Counted from the stretch's first letter, positions 52,518-61,935 are shown. The stretch is 64,000 nt of DNA from Burkholderia sp. SRS-W-2-2016 (GCF_001931485.1 NZ_MSDV01000021.1:62001-126000); one strand, 5' to 3'. Program-made: numbers and translations. Notes: generated from the letters alone by a model not told the origin.

Positions 52518-52943
52518 TTAAAACTCCACCAGCGCAAAATCTTCCTTACCCACATCGCACAGCGGGCAGCGCCAGTCGGCCGGCACATCGGCCCAGCGGG
52601 TGCCCGCCGCGATGCCTTCTTCCGGCAGGCCGGCCGCTTCGTCGTAGACCCAGCCGCAAATCACACAGACCCATTGCTTGAAGTCGTCGGCGGACACGGC
52701 CTGCTCCGCAGTGGGCGCGGCCGATGCATCGAACAACGGCGCGTCGATTGTGGGCGTCGCATCCAGACTCACGACGAGCGGCGCGACCGTGCCGCTGCCG
52801 GTTCCCGCGAGCCGCGCCTTCAGGCTGTCGAACAGACGCTGCGCCTCGTCCTGGGTCAGATCGATCCAGTACGGGTCGCCGGCGCCGTCGTTGAGTCGCT
52901 CGGGGGAAAACTGGATTTCTACGGCTACGCCCTTCTTGTACAT
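52518..52943 (-). CDS. rubredoxin with N-terminal extension
   Basis: A 141-residue protein. The last 50 residues are a rubredoxin: CVICGWVYDEAAG and WRCPLCDVGKEDF give the two CxxC pairs that hold one iron. The first 90 residues (VAVEIQFSPERLNDGAGDPYW onward) form a separate small domain, acidic and without known motif, absent from ordinary 55-residue rubredoxins. It transfers electrons in the cytosol. The Rieske oxygenase encoded upstream on the same strand (through a 41-residue membrane protein) could be a partner, but that is inference from order only. Confidence 0.9.
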   Translation of the reverse strand: MYKKGVAVEIQFSPERLNDGAGDPYWIDLTQDEAQRLFDSLKARLAGTGSGTVAPLVVSLDATPTIDAPLFDASAAPTAEQAVSADDFKQWVCVICGWVYDEAAGLPEEGIAAGTRWADVPADWRCPLCDVGKEDFALVEF

Positions 52944-53017
52944 GGCAATCGGAATAATCTCGGAGGGGCCGGCGATGCGCGCCGGTTGGCGGTGGCCCGC
53001 GCGCGGCGGGCGGTGTG

Positions 53018-53143
53018 TCAGTGCGACTGCAGCAGCAGATTCAGCGCGATCGATGCGATCAACCCGGCGCCGCCGATCAGGCCGAGCAGTTGCAGCAGAG
53101 TGAGGGATTTACGCGGGGCGGTGGTGGTTTGTTGCGTGGTCAC
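53018..53143 (-). CDS. 41-residue single-helix membrane protein
   Basis: A short leftward frame from GTG 53143 to TGA 53018. Its N terminus is polar and basic (TTQQTTTAPRKS) and the rest is one hydrophobic helix with glycines (LLGLIGGAGLIASIALNLLL). Codons have the strong third-position GC of real genes here. It lies 75 bp upstream of rubredoxin on the same strand. No clear ribosome site is visible, so the start is provisional. Function unknown; small membrane proteins often assist larger complexes. Confidence 0.5.
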   Translation of the reverse strand: MTTQQTTTAPRKSLTLLQLLGLIGGAGLIASIALNLLLQSH

Positions 53144-53359
53144 GGAAGTATCTTGAAGTTCGGAAAAAGCGTCATGGTACACGGGTGCGCCAGGGGCCCA
53201 GGCCGACCCGGCGCAAACTCGCGCGCAATAACCGGGCGGCGCGACATTATCGCCGCTTGCGGGTCGCGCATTGTCTACGGTGGGGAGATGGATTAATTCG
53301 CGCAGGACGGGAAACCTGCGCGTGTCGGGTGGCGTTGCCGCTTGTCCAGCGGCCCGCGC

Positions 53360-54610
53360 TCAGGTCTTCGCGAGCGGATTGCCCTGGCGCGAATCCCAGA
53401 AGCGGATCACCGCGGTGTCGCCGGTGCCGGCGCCCACCACCTGATCCGGCGCGCCGCACTCGCGCAGCAACGCGCGCAGATCGTTGATGACCGGGAACAC
53501 CTCGTGATTCCAGTCGGCGCCCTGCGAGTCGTGCGCGCGCTGCTCGGCCTCGACGATCTCGCGGTCCTCCTTGAAGATACGTTCGGTAAACCACACCAGC
53601 AGCGGCCACGCGAGATTCAGCGCGCCCGGAATGCCGGGCTTGCGAATCGATAGCAGCCCGAACGTTCGATTGGTGCGTTGCTCGCGATCGAGCGGCACAT
53701 AGATGATCCACAGGTCCATCACCAGCGTCTGATCCGAGTTGCGGATCTGCAGCGTCTGGAACGGATACTCGGTGCGGATCGTCATCACGTCCTTGTCGTT
53801 GTGGCCGCCGGTCTTGCGGTTCTGGCCGAACACGATCGCCTCGCCGATCGGCTGCTGCCCGGCCATCCGCGCGAACGTGTAATCGACCTCGACCCAGCCG
53901 TCGCCTTTGCGCCGCCCGAGCGAGCGCGCGCGCATCTGGCCCATCTGGCGGCGATGCAGAAACTGATGGTTCATGTCCATCAGGTTCTCGTGCATGAACG
54001 AGTAATGACATTTGACCGGACGGCCGAAGCGGCGCGTCTTGTACTTCGGGTCCGACACCGAGCCGAGCGCCGGCAGCGGCCTCTGTTCGGCGAGCGCGGC
54101 GTCGCCGGGGAACACGAAGATCAAGCCTTCGACTTCCTGACACGGATACGAGCGCACGCCGTTGGGCAGCCGCTCGCGGCCCAGATACGGCACGTCGATG
54201 CACTTGCCCGAACAGTCGTAGGTCCAGCCGTGATAGCCGCAGCGAATCGATTCGCCGTCGACCACACCTTGATGCAGCGGCACCTGGCGATGCGCGCAAC
54301 GGTCTTCGAGCGCGAACACCTTGCCGCTCTCGGTGCGCGCGAGCACGATCGGGTCGCCCGCGAAGGTCACGCCATGCGTCTTGCCGCGCTTCACTTCATG
54401 CGACCACGCGAGCGGATACCAATGGTTCGGATGGATGCCGACGCGGCGCAGATCGCGCACCGGCGCGCTGCTGGCGGCGTGGTCGGGAGTGTGCGCGTGA
54501 GCGCCGGTTTGTGAAGCGGGAGAAGCGCAATGCTGCGGCGCTGCCGGAGCCGGCGAGGCGGCCACGGTTGCGTCGGCGAGATCTTGTTCGAGCGGGGGAA
54601 CAGCATGCAT
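53360..54610 (-). CDS. Rieske aromatic-ring-hydroxylating oxygenase, alpha-subunit type
   Basis: A 416-residue non-heme iron oxygenase. The Rieske cluster ligands are Cys105, His107, Cys124 and His127 (CAHRQVPLHQG ... CGYHGW). The mononuclear iron site is suggested by HENLMDMNHQFLH. The first 50 residues are Ala/Pro-rich and extend beyond the family start, which seems to be near LRRVGIHPNHWYPLAWS. No reductase or ferredoxin gene is adjacent except the rubredoxin further left. It may hydroxylate or demethylate a ring or lipid substrate; specificity unknown. Confidence 0.9.
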   Translation of the reverse strand: MHAVPPLEQDLADATVAASPAPAAPQHCASPASQTGAHAHTPDHAASSAPVRDLRRVGIHPNHWYPLAWSHEVKRGKTHGVTFAGDPIVLARTESGKVFALEDRCAHRQVPLHQGVVDGESIRCGYHGWTYDCSGKCIDVPYLGRERLPNGVRSYPCQEVEGLIFVFPGDAALAEQRPLPALGSVSDPKYKTRRFGRPVKCHYSFMHENLMDMNHQFLHRRQMGQMRARSLGRRKGDGWVEVDYTFARMAGQQPIGEAIVFGQNRKTGGHNDKDVMTIRTEYPFQTLQIRNSDQTLVMDLWIIYVPLDREQRTNRTFGLLSIRKPGIPGALNLAWPLLVWFTERIFKEDREIVEAEQRAHDSQGADWNHEVFPVINDLRALLRECGAPDQVVGAGTGDTAVIRFWDSRQGNPLAKT

Positions 54611-54755
54611 GGGTCAAGCCTCCGTGCACGAGCGGATAGTGGGTTGTCGTGCTGAGATTCGCACGCGGCATCGAATGTGAGTCTACTAGATGCGGCCGGC
54701 CGATGGGTCTGTCGCCGGCACCCGCTCAGTGTCGCAGCCACCCGCCCCGCCAGCG

Positions 54756-56234
54756 TCAGCGCTCGTCGTCCTCGATAAGACCGGAGCGCCGTTGCACGCC
54801 CCACGCGCGACCGCCGCGCAGAAACTGCAGCCAGCCGAGCGCCGCGCCGAGATGGCGGGCGAGCTGGAACGTGAACGGCTCGGCGAGCGCCGCGAGCATC
54901 GCCATGCCGAGACTGTTGCCGCTGCGCTCGCCGGTCCAGCGCCGGTACAGGTGGATGCTCCACAGGTAGAACGCGAGATCGATCGCGGTCTTCAGACCGA
55001 TCACGCTGAAGATCGACACGACGATCGCGCCGTGTCCGCCGAACAGAAAACCGAGCAGCAACGCGAACGCGGTCAGTCCGTAGATCGGCTGCATCGTGTC
55101 GAACGCCTTGACCGGCAGCATCAGCGTGCCGAGCGTGCCGTAACGCGGGTTGCCGGTCATGTCGCGGTTCCAGTACTGCGTCTGCAGGAAGCCGGCGAAC
55201 CAGCGGCGGCGCTGGCGCAGAAAGCTCGCGAGATGATCGGGCGCGTCGGTGCGCGCATGCGCTTCGCCGACCACGCGCACGTCCCAGCCGAGGCCGTGAT
55301 CGACCGAGTAGCGGCGCAGCCGGTGAATCAGTTCGTAATCTTCGACGAGGCATTGCGGATCGAAGCCGCCGACCGCAACCAGCGCGTCGCGCCGGAACGA
55401 TGCGAACGCGCCGGAGATCAGCAGCAGGCTGTCCGCGCGCATCCACGCGAAACGCGCGATGAAATTGCGCATGTACTCGTAGGTCTGGAACCACTGGAAC
55501 ACGCGCCCCGACAGCGACTTGCCGCAGACCGGCACGAGGATGCCGGCCGCCGCGGCCAGTTGCGGCTCGCTCGCGAACGCGGCGCGCATCGCGTAGGTCG
55601 CGTCGTCGTCGAGTAGCGTGTCGGCATCGACGGTCATTACCGTGTCGGTCGTCATCACCGTGATCGCCGCGTTCAGCGCGCGCGCCTTGCCGCCGTGCGG
55701 TACGCGCAGCCAGTACAGATTCGGGTGCAGTGCGCTCGGCGCGCTTAGCACGCCGTCGGCGGCGGGCTTGAGGCCGAAGCGTTCGGTTAGCAGCTCGCGG
55801 GTGGCGTCGGTCGAGCCGTCGTCGGCGATCACGATCTGCGCGGGGCCGTGGGTCTGGCGCAGCAGCGCGGCCAACGTGACCGGCAGCACCGCCGCCTCGT
55901 TATGCGACGCGACGATCACGCCCATGCTCGGCAGGTCGCGACGCTCGTAGTCGGCTTCGAGCGCCGCGGTACGGCGCAGCAGCGGCAGCGATTTCCACGT
56001 GACGAATGCAAGCAGCAGCGTGTCGTAGACGACATACGCAATGCCGGTCGACCACGCGAGCGCGCCTTGCAGAAAGAACGCGCGCGCGAACAGCAGCAGC
56101 CACAGCACGACGACGCTGGCATGGATCAACGTGCTGGCGAGCGTCGCGCGACGCGGCAGGATGCGTGGCGACGCGAGAGCGAGGGCTTGTTCGAGGGTGT
56201 TCTTCAAGGGGCGGGAGTGAGTTCGGCGCTTCAC
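54756..56234 (-). CDS. GT2-family membrane glycosyltransferase
   Basis: A 492-residue processive-type glycosyltransferase. Two helices at residues 30-70 precede the catalytic domain, which has IVASHNEAAVLPVTLAALL, DDGSTDATRELL, the VDADTLLDDDATYAM motif, LVEDYELIHRLRR and the QRRRW acceptor motif. Three or more helices follow. This order is like bacterial cellulose-synthase/NodC-type GT2 enzymes that act on the inner membrane. Its ATG overlaps the stop of the cytochrome b561 gene (56231-56234). Sugar and product are unknown. Confidence 0.9.
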   Translation of the reverse strand: MKRRTHSRPLKNTLEQALALASPRILPRRATLASTLIHASVVVLWLLLFARAFFLQGALAWSTGIAYVVYDTLLLAFVTWKSLPLLRRTAALEADYERRDLPSMGVIVASHNEAAVLPVTLAALLRQTHGPAQIVIADDGSTDATRELLTERFGLKPAADGVLSAPSALHPNLYWLRVPHGGKARALNAAITVMTTDTVMTVDADTLLDDDATYAMRAAFASEPQLAAAAGILVPVCGKSLSGRVFQWFQTYEYMRNFIARFAWMRADSLLLISGAFASFRRDALVAVGGFDPQCLVEDYELIHRLRRYSVDHGLGWDVRVVGEAHARTDAPDHLASFLRQRRRWFAGFLQTQYWNRDMTGNPRYGTLGTLMLPVKAFDTMQPIYGLTAFALLLGFLFGGHGAIVVSIFSVIGLKTAIDLAFYLWSIHLYRRWTGERSGNSLGMAMLAALAEPFTFQLARHLGAALGWLQFLRGGRAWGVQRRSGLIEDDER

Positions 56235-56830
56235 GGCGCCATGCGTTTCAATACCGACTTACGGTCGATCCACTCATGCTTCAGCGCGCCGCCGATATGC
56301 ATCGCCAGCAACGCATACAGCGCGTAGCCGAGCCACGTATGCAGCGCGCCGAAGCGGTCGTGCAAGCTCTCGCGCAGCGCCGGCTCGAGGTGCATCACAT
56401 AGCCGATGCGCGGCCACTCGAACAGGCCGAACAATTGCATCGGATGAGTTGCCGCGTCTTTCCACGCCGAATCGTGCAGCCAGCCGGACAGCGGCAGGCC
56501 GATCATCAGCAGATACAAAGCGAAGTGCGCGAGATGCGCGGCGCCCTTCTCCCACGCCGGAAACTCGCGCGGCAACGGCGGCGGCCGATGCGACACGCGC
56601 CACAGAATCCGCAGCAGCGCGAGTCCGAGCACGGTGATGCCGATCGACTTGTGCGTATCGATCACCGGACGCACCCAGTCGTCGGGCAGCGACTCGGCGC
56701 TCAGACCGAGCACGACGTTGGCGATGATCAGCAGCGCGATCAGCCAGTGCAGCACGATCGCGATGCGCGTGTAGCGCGGCGGCGAAACTGCATTGGTCGA
56801 TCCGGCGAGAGTGTCCGCTTCGGTGTTCAT
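56231..56830 (-). CDS. cytochrome b561-family membrane protein
   Basis: A 199-residue di-heme membrane protein of the prokaryotic CybB family, with four helices and heme-ligand His residues in VLHWLIALLIIANVVLG, DTHKSIGITVLGLALL and LHTWLGYALYALLAMHIGG. It moves electrons between quinol and periplasmic or membrane acceptors. The ATG at 56830 has GGAACC upstream and gives the family length. Its stop overlaps the glycosyltransferase start, an unexpected pair, so the two are transcribed together. Confidence 0.9.
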   Translation of the reverse strand: MNTEADTLAGSTNAVSPPRYTRIAIVLHWLIALLIIANVVLGLSAESLPDDWVRPVIDTHKSIGITVLGLALLRILWRVSHRPPPLPREFPAWEKGAAHLAHFALYLLMIGLPLSGWLHDSAWKDAATHPMQLFGLFEWPRIGYVMHLEPALRESLHDRFGALHTWLGYALYALLAMHIGGALKHEWIDRKSVLKRMAP

Positions 56831-57166
56831 GGTGGTTCCGTTCGCACAGACGCTCAGGTCTGCGAAAGCTGGTTGAAATCGTGCTGCTTGAGAAATCCGC
56901 TTGCGTGAAGCGCGGTCCGCGAACGTGGCTGGCAACCGCGCCGCGCGACATCCGTCCGATGGCTAACGCGCGAACGTGCGGTTTTATTCCTGGAAGCGCT
57001 TAACGAGCGGGTCTATTATCGGCGCTGTCGCCGTTGCCGCGCAGTTTCCCCCCGCAAGGGCCGTTCCGGCGCGCGTCGGCGGCGTGCGGCGAAACCGGTC
57101 TGAAAGGCTCGACAGCGACTCGCCCACCATCCAACGCTCCGGCCACCACCTCGGGACTGCCAAACG
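56831..57166. other. divergent intergenic region, no gene
   Basis: The 336-bp gap lies between the leftward cytochrome b561 gene and the rightward VOC gene. The frames seen are Arg/Ala-rich shadows. I see no clear operator or repeat. Confidence 0.5.
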
Positions 57167-57526
57167 ATGACTCTCCAAGACGCCATTCCAATCCTGCGCA
57201 TCTTCTCGGTCGAGAAGGCCTACGAGTTCTATGTCGACTATCTGGGCTTCACGCTCGAATGGGAGCATCGCTTCGCCGACGATCTGCCGCTCTATGCGCA
57301 GATCAAACGCGGCAGCGTCGTGCTCCATCTGAGCGAGCATCACGGCGACAGCACGCCGGGTTCGACCGTGTTCGTGCCGGTCGACGATATCGACGCACTG
57401 CATCGCGAGTTGCTCGGCAAGACGTACCGCTATGCGCGGCCCGGCGTCGAGGAAGTCGGCTGGGGACGGCAGATGCAGATCGCCGATCCGTTCGGCAACC
57501 GGCTGCGGTTCTGTCAGTTGGGCTGA
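57167..57526 (+). CDS. VOC-family (glyoxalase/bleomycin-resistance) protein
   Basis: A 119-residue VOC protein. The two modules are visible as IPILRIFSVEKAYEFYVDYLG and WGRQMQIADPFGNRLRF, with the mid-chain VVLHLSEHHGD. His, Glu and the DPFGN loop are typical for the bleomycin-resistance-like group (which binds drugs or metabolites without catalysis) more than for lactoylglutathione lyase. It is monocistronic, converging on a LysR gene. Confidence 0.88.
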   Translation: MTLQDAIPILRIFSVEKAYEFYVDYLGFTLEWEHRFADDLPLYAQIKRGSVVLHLSEHHGDSTPGSTVFVPVDDIDALHRELLGKTYRYARPGVEEVGWGRQMQIADPFGNRLRFCQLG

Positions 57527-57593
57527 ATGCAGCGGCCTTTCGCGCGCGGGCTTCACGCACGGGCTTCGCGCGCGGCCTTTGCGCCCGCCGCCG

Positions 57594-58481
57594 TCAGCCC
57601 TCGCGCAGACTTCGCAAAACGTCGAGCACATGCCGGGTGGCGGGCTCGTCGCTGCCCGCGCGAGAGGCGAGCCCCAGTTGCCGCCACAACGCCGGCCGTA
57701 GCGGCCGCGTAACGACGCGCTCGTCCGCCGGCAGCGAACGCCCGCTTTCCTGCGGCAGTAACGCGGCGCCATATCCCGCCGCGACGAGGCTTCTGATCGC
57801 GTCCGCGAAATTGAGCTGGATGCGCGGGCTCGGGTGCTGGCCGGCGGCGCTGAACCATTCGGTCGTCAGGCGCGACAGCCGGGTGCCTGCGTCGTTGAGA
57901 ATCAGCGGTTTTGCCGCCAGCCATTGCGGCGTGATGCGCGCCGGACACCGCCACTGCGCCGGCATCAGCGCGACGACCGGATCGCGCCGCCAGCGTTCGA
58001 TCGACAGTCCTTTGACCGGCGGCTGAGGCAGCGCGACGATGCCGACGTCGAGCGATTCGTCCGCCAGCCTGGCAAGCGTCTGCGCGGAAGTCAGCACCGC
58101 GATCTGCACATCGATACCGGGATGCTCGCTCGCGAGTCGCTCCAACGCTTGCGGCAACAGATTCGCAATCGCGCTGGTGGACGCGCCGAGCCGAACCCGC
58201 CCGCCCAGGCCTTCCGCCTGCCGGCGCACGTCGTCGAACGCATGCTCGGCATCGCTCAGCAACTGCCGCGCATGCGCGATCAGCGTCTCGCCGATTGCCG
58301 ACGGCCGCACCTGGCCGCGTTTGCGCGACAGCAACGGCGCGCCGACACGACTTTCCAGCTCCGCGATATGCAGACTCACCGTCGGCGGTGCGAGGTGCAG
58401 CACGCGAGCGGCCTCGGCGAAAGAACCGAGGTCGGCGATCATGACCAGCGTGCGCAAGCGATCGAGGCTGATTTCTCTCAT
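57594..58481 (-). CDS. LysR-family transcriptional regulator
   Basis: A 295-residue LysR regulator. The N-terminal helix-turn-helix reads LRTLVMIADLGSFAEAARVL then LAPPTVSLHIAELE, and the effector domain begins RVRLGASTSAIANLLPQ. It is divergent from the small membrane protein at 58666 and convergent with the VOC gene at 57167. The promoter region at 58482-58665 has no clear box, so the target is undetermined. Confidence 0.92.
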   Translation of the reverse strand: MREISLDRLRTLVMIADLGSFAEAARVLHLAPPTVSLHIAELESRVGAPLLSRKRGQVRPSAIGETLIAHARQLLSDAEHAFDDVRRQAEGLGGRVRLGASTSAIANLLPQALERLASEHPGIDVQIAVLTSAQTLARLADESLDVGIVALPQPPVKGLSIERWRRDPVVALMPAQWRCPARITPQWLAAKPLILNDAGTRLSRLTTEWFSAAGQHPSPRIQLNFADAIRSLVAAGYGAALLPQESGRSLPADERVVTRPLRPALWRQLGLASRAGSDEPATRHVLDVLRSLREG

Positions 58482-58665
58482 CGGAATTCCATCGGTCAGA
58501 AAAACTGAATCTGGCAGTCAGTAAACTCAACTTTTCCGATCTTACGCGTGGATGGAAGATGGTGGCGCCGGTTTTCTTTTAATGCGGACTATTCGGGCCA
58601 TCGATATGAATTCATCGTCTACGCGCAGCGGCGAAGCTTCACCGGTTTCGCACGAGAACACCACA

Positions 58666-58896
58666 ATGAACACCGAAGCCCGCTTGTGGCTGACCGGCTT
58701 CGCGGTGGCCGCGGTATTGCTCTCTGCGATAGTCGGCGCACTGCTCTGGAACGCGTCTCACGCGGTTGTCCCGGACAAAGAATGCACGGGCACCCACTCC
58801 GCAAACGAGCAGTCTGTCAACCTCGACGGAGCTTTCTTTCAGGACCCCTTCACTCAGACCGTGTTGTTGCAGTCGATGCAGACGTGCGCGAAATGA
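58666..58896 (+). CDS. small membrane protein, 76 aa
   Basis: A 76-residue protein from the ATG at 58666: one helix (WLTGFAVAAVLLSAIVGALLW, residues 6-26) then a short periplasmic-type tail with two cysteines (CTGTHSANEQ and QTCAK) that could form a disulfide. The frame is open upstream to 58552, but that part is less family-like. It lies between divergent LysR and convergent LysE genes. Function unknown. Confidence 0.55.
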   Translation: MNTEARLWLTGFAVAAVLLSAIVGALLWNASHAVVPDKECTGTHSANEQSVNLDGAFFQDPFTQTVLLQSMQTCAK

Positions 58897-58901
58897 AGCC
58901 G

Positions 58902-59534
58902 TCACTTGCGCGATTCGTAGGCCATCCGCACCGCGAGGCCCGTCAGCACGCCGCCCATCAGCCAGCGCTGCACCAGCAACCACAGCGGACGTCCGGCGAG
59001 AAAGGTCGAGATCGATCCGGCCATCACGGCGATCAACGCATTCACGGCGAGGCTGATCGTAATCTGCACGCTGCCGAGCGCCAGCGATTGCGTAAGCACA
59101 CTGCCATGCCCCGGCACGATGAATTGCGGCAGCAAAGACAGATACATGATCGCGATTTTCGGATTCGCCAGATTGGTGATGAAGCCCATGCTGAACAGCT
59201 TGCGCGGCGTATCGACCGGCAAATCGCGCACCGTGAACGCCGAGCGGCCGCCCGGTTTGACGGCCTGCCACGCCAGATAGAGAAGGTATAAAGCGCCGCC
59301 GAAGCGCAGCGCGTCGTAAGCGTACGGAACCGCAAAGATGAACGCGGTAATCCCGAATGCCGCGCAGAGCATGTAGAACACGAAGCCCAGCGCCACGCCG
59401 CCCAACGAAATCAGGCCGGCGCGCCTGCCCTGGCAGATCGAGCGGGAAATCAGGTAGATCATGTTCGGCCCGGGCGTCAGCACCATCCCGAGGGCCACGA
59501 GGGCGAACATCAGCAAATGCGCGAAATCAGGCAT
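58902..59534 (-). CDS. LysE/RhtB-family amino-acid exporter
   Basis: A 210-residue LysE-family exporter. The signature TPGPNMIYLISRSICQG is in the first helix pair, and GFITNLANPKIAIMYLSLLP in the middle. The ATG at 59534 follows GGAGA by 8 bases; an open frame upstream is longer than the family. It is divergent from the Bcr/CflA pump. Exported amino acid unknown. Confidence 0.92.
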   Translation of the reverse strand: MPDFAHLLMFALVALGMVLTPGPNMIYLISRSICQGRRAGLISLGGVALGFVFYMLCAAFGITAFIFAVPYAYDALRFGGALYLLYLAWQAVKPGGRSAFTVRDLPVDTPRKLFSMGFITNLANPKIAIMYLSLLPQFIVPGHGSVLTQSLALGSVQITISLAVNALIAVMAGSISTFLAGRPLWLLVQRWLMGGVLTGLAVRMAYESRK

Positions 59535-59813
59535 AACCCATCTCCAGAGAAAGTAGGTAATGCCCAGGCGCGCGGCGGCTAGCGACCCCATGCTCCCCGA
59601 TAGTGCTCTATCCGTATGCGCCAGTCACATGGGTGCGGCGATTATTGCACGGCCCTGGCCGTCCCAAGCCATTGCGCCACCAGGGAAAATCCCACTCGCC
59701 GCCAACTCGCGGACACGATCCCGGCGATAATGTCGTTCTTTGTTCGCGCGCTCCGTTCGCACTCCGAACACGCCGCTGCCGCACTGCCGCCGAAATTCCG
59801 TTCAGATGCACCC

Positions 59814-61079
59814 ATGACCCACGCTACCGCCGACCACCCGCCCGCTTCCGACGCCTCCGCTCCAAACTCGCCGCGCTTCCTGCTGTTCCTGATCTGCCTG
59901 TTCGCGTCCGCCGGCCAGCTCGCGATCGACATCTACGTGCCCGCGCTGCCCGCGATGGCACGCGACTTCGCGACCTCGCCGCAGGCAATCCAGACCAGCG
60001 TCACCGGCTACATGGCCGCCTACGCGTTCGGCCAGCTGATCTTCGGCCCGATCGCCGATGCGTACGGCCGCAAGCGCGTGCTCGCGCTCGGGCTGTCGAT
60101 CTATACGGTCGGCTGCCTGCTGTCGCTGGCCGCGCCGAATCTGGAAACCTTCCTGCTCGCGCGCGCGTTGCAGGGCTTCGGCATCGCGACCACCAACCTG
60201 CTCGCGAAGGCGATCATCACCGACTCGTTCGCCGGCACCGCGCTGCTCCACGCGTTCACCTATATGTCGATCGCGTGGGGGCTCGCGCCGATTCTCGCGC
60301 CGGTGATCGGCGCGCATCTGCAGACCGCGTTCGGCTGGCGCGCGTGTCTGGTGTTCCTGCTGCTCTATTCGCTGGTGATGTGGGCGCTGTTGTGGCGTTA
60401 TCGCGAGACCTTGCCGAAGCCCGTGCATCTCGAACCGCGCACGCTGATCGCGAACGCGCGCAAGGTGCTGTCGAGCCCGGTGTTCCAAAGCTGCTTCCTC
60501 GCGCAGGGGCTGTGCTACAGCATCCTGCTGGTGTTCAACATCGTCGGGCCGTTCATGGTGCAGACCACGCTGCACAAGCCGCCGACTTTCTTCGGTTATC
60601 TCGCGCTCGGCATCGGCATGATGTATTTCCTCGGCGGCCTGTCGAACCGTCTGCACGGCCCGCGTCTGCCGAGCGCCGAACAGCGCCTGCTGATCGGCTC
60701 GCGGCTGATGGCGGCCGCGGCGGTCGCGATGCTGGTGCTGTCGCTGACGGTCGGCCTGCGCGTGTGGACGCTCGCAACGCCGGTGCTGGTGATGGGCTTC
60801 TGCGCGGGCGCGATGTATCCGACGCTGATGGCCAAGGGCAATTCGCTGTTCCCGCACATCGCCGGGCTGACCAGCGCGATTCTCGGCTGCGCGCTGCTGC
60901 TGGTGTCGTCGGCGATGATGAGTCTCGCCGGCTTCGTGTCGGTGCAGATCCTCACGCCGCTCGCGCTGTTTTTCGTGGCGCTGGCGTTCGTCGTCGTGCT
61001 GATGGTGACGAAGCTGCTGCGCCATCTTGCGCAGGCGCAGCCGGCCGCTGCGGTGGCGGTGGCCCGCGAGGCGGCGTGA
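59814..61079 (+). CDS. Bcr/CflA-family MFS multidrug efflux pump
   Basis: A 421-residue major-facilitator transporter with twelve helices. The early motif QLAIDIYVPALPAMARDF, the loop FGPIADAYGRKRVLALGL (motif A) and RALQGFGIATTNLLAKA are typical of Bcr/CflA pumps for sulfonamide, bicyclomycin or chloramphenicol-like compounds. The ATG at 59814 gives family length; an upstream in-frame ATG at 59730 adds a non-family tail. It converges on the SDR gene. Confidence 0.9.
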   Translation: MTHATADHPPASDASAPNSPRFLLFLICLFASAGQLAIDIYVPALPAMARDFATSPQAIQTSVTGYMAAYAFGQLIFGPIADAYGRKRVLALGLSIYTVGCLLSLAAPNLETFLLARALQGFGIATTNLLAKAIITDSFAGTALLHAFTYMSIAWGLAPILAPVIGAHLQTAFGWRACLVFLLLYSLVMWALLWRYRETLPKPVHLEPRTLIANARKVLSSPVFQSCFLAQGLCYSILLVFNIVGPFMVQTTLHKPPTFFGYLALGIGMMYFLGGLSNRLHGPRLPSAEQRLLIGSRLMAAAAVAMLVLSLTVGLRVWTLATPVLVMGFCAGAMYPTLMAKGNSLFPHIAGLTSAILGCALLLVSSAMMSLAGFVSVQILTPLALFFVALAFVVVLMVTKLLRHLAQAQPAAAVAVAREAA

Positions 61080-61122
61080 GCGATGTCAATGAGCGGCGTA
61101 AGCGGGCACGGCGGCCGCGCTG

Positions 61123-61851
61123 CTACAACAACCGCAAGCCGCCATCGCACTCGATCACCGCGCCCGTCATAAACGGGTTCTCCAACAGAAACTGCAGCGC
61201 ATGCGCGACGTCGTCGGCCTGGCCGACGCGGCGCACCGGTAACGTTTCGCGCTGCTGACTAAACAGCTCGTCCTTCACGCCGGCCGGAAACCTGTCCCAC
61301 CACGGCGTATCGACGACGCCCGGCGACACCGCATTGACCCGCAGCGGCGCCAGCTCGCGCGCGAGCGTGCCGATCATGCTCTCCAGCGCGCCATTGATCG
61401 CGCCCAGCCCGGCCGTGCCCGGATTCGCGATGCGCGCCGAAATCGCGGTCAGAAACGTCAGGCTGCCGTCGCTACGCAGTGTCGGTAAAGCGGTCTGCGC
61501 GGCTTCGAGTTGCGGCCAGAACTTCGCTTCGAAACCGCGCCGCAACGCGGCCAGATCCAGCTCGGCAAAGCGGCCGGCGCCCTCGCCGCCCGATAGCGTC
61601 AGCACCAGATGATCGATCCGCCCCTGCTCGCCGAAGAAGCGTTCGAGCGCGCTGCGATCGCTGCAGTCGAGCGCCGCGCCGCTCACCCGCGCGCCGTTGG
61701 GGCCAAGCCCACTGATTGCGCGATCCAGCTTCGCGCGATCGCGCCCGACCGCGACAACGCTCGCGCCGGCCGCCGCGAGCCGCGTCACCGTCGCGAGACC
61801 GATTCCCGACGAACCGCCCAACACCACGACCTTCTGATCCTGCCAGTCCAT
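61123..61851 (-). CDS. SDR-fold protein lacking the catalytic Tyr and Lys
   Basis: A 242-residue short-chain dehydrogenase fold. The cofactor motif GGSSGIGLATVTRLA and a Ser at residue 138 (TAISAR) are intact, but where the YxxxK pair should be (residues 151-155) the sequence is AINGA. Both catalytic residues are thus replaced by Ala. The C terminus (PVRRVGQADDVAHALQFLL) is ordinary. Without Tyr/Lys the usual hydride transfer is unlikely, so a non-redox or regulatory role is possible. It is divergent from the LysR gene at 61936. Confidence 0.85.
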   Translation of the reverse strand: MDWQDQKVVVLGGSSGIGLATVTRLAAAGASVVAVGRDRAKLDRAISGLGPNGARVSGAALDCSDRSALERFFGEQGRIDHLVLTLSGGEGAGRFAELDLAALRRGFEAKFWPQLEAAQTALPTLRSDGSLTFLTAISARIANPGTAGLGAINGALESMIGTLARELAPLRVNAVSPGVVDTPWWDRFPAGVKDELFSQQRETLPVRRVGQADDVAHALQFLLENPFMTGAVIECDGGLRLL

Positions 61852-61935
61852 GTCCCTGCTCCTGTAAGAGAAAACGGAACGACCCGTGGCAGTAGAATGC
61901 GCGCAGCACGCCCATCATTCAAATCGTTTGGGATC

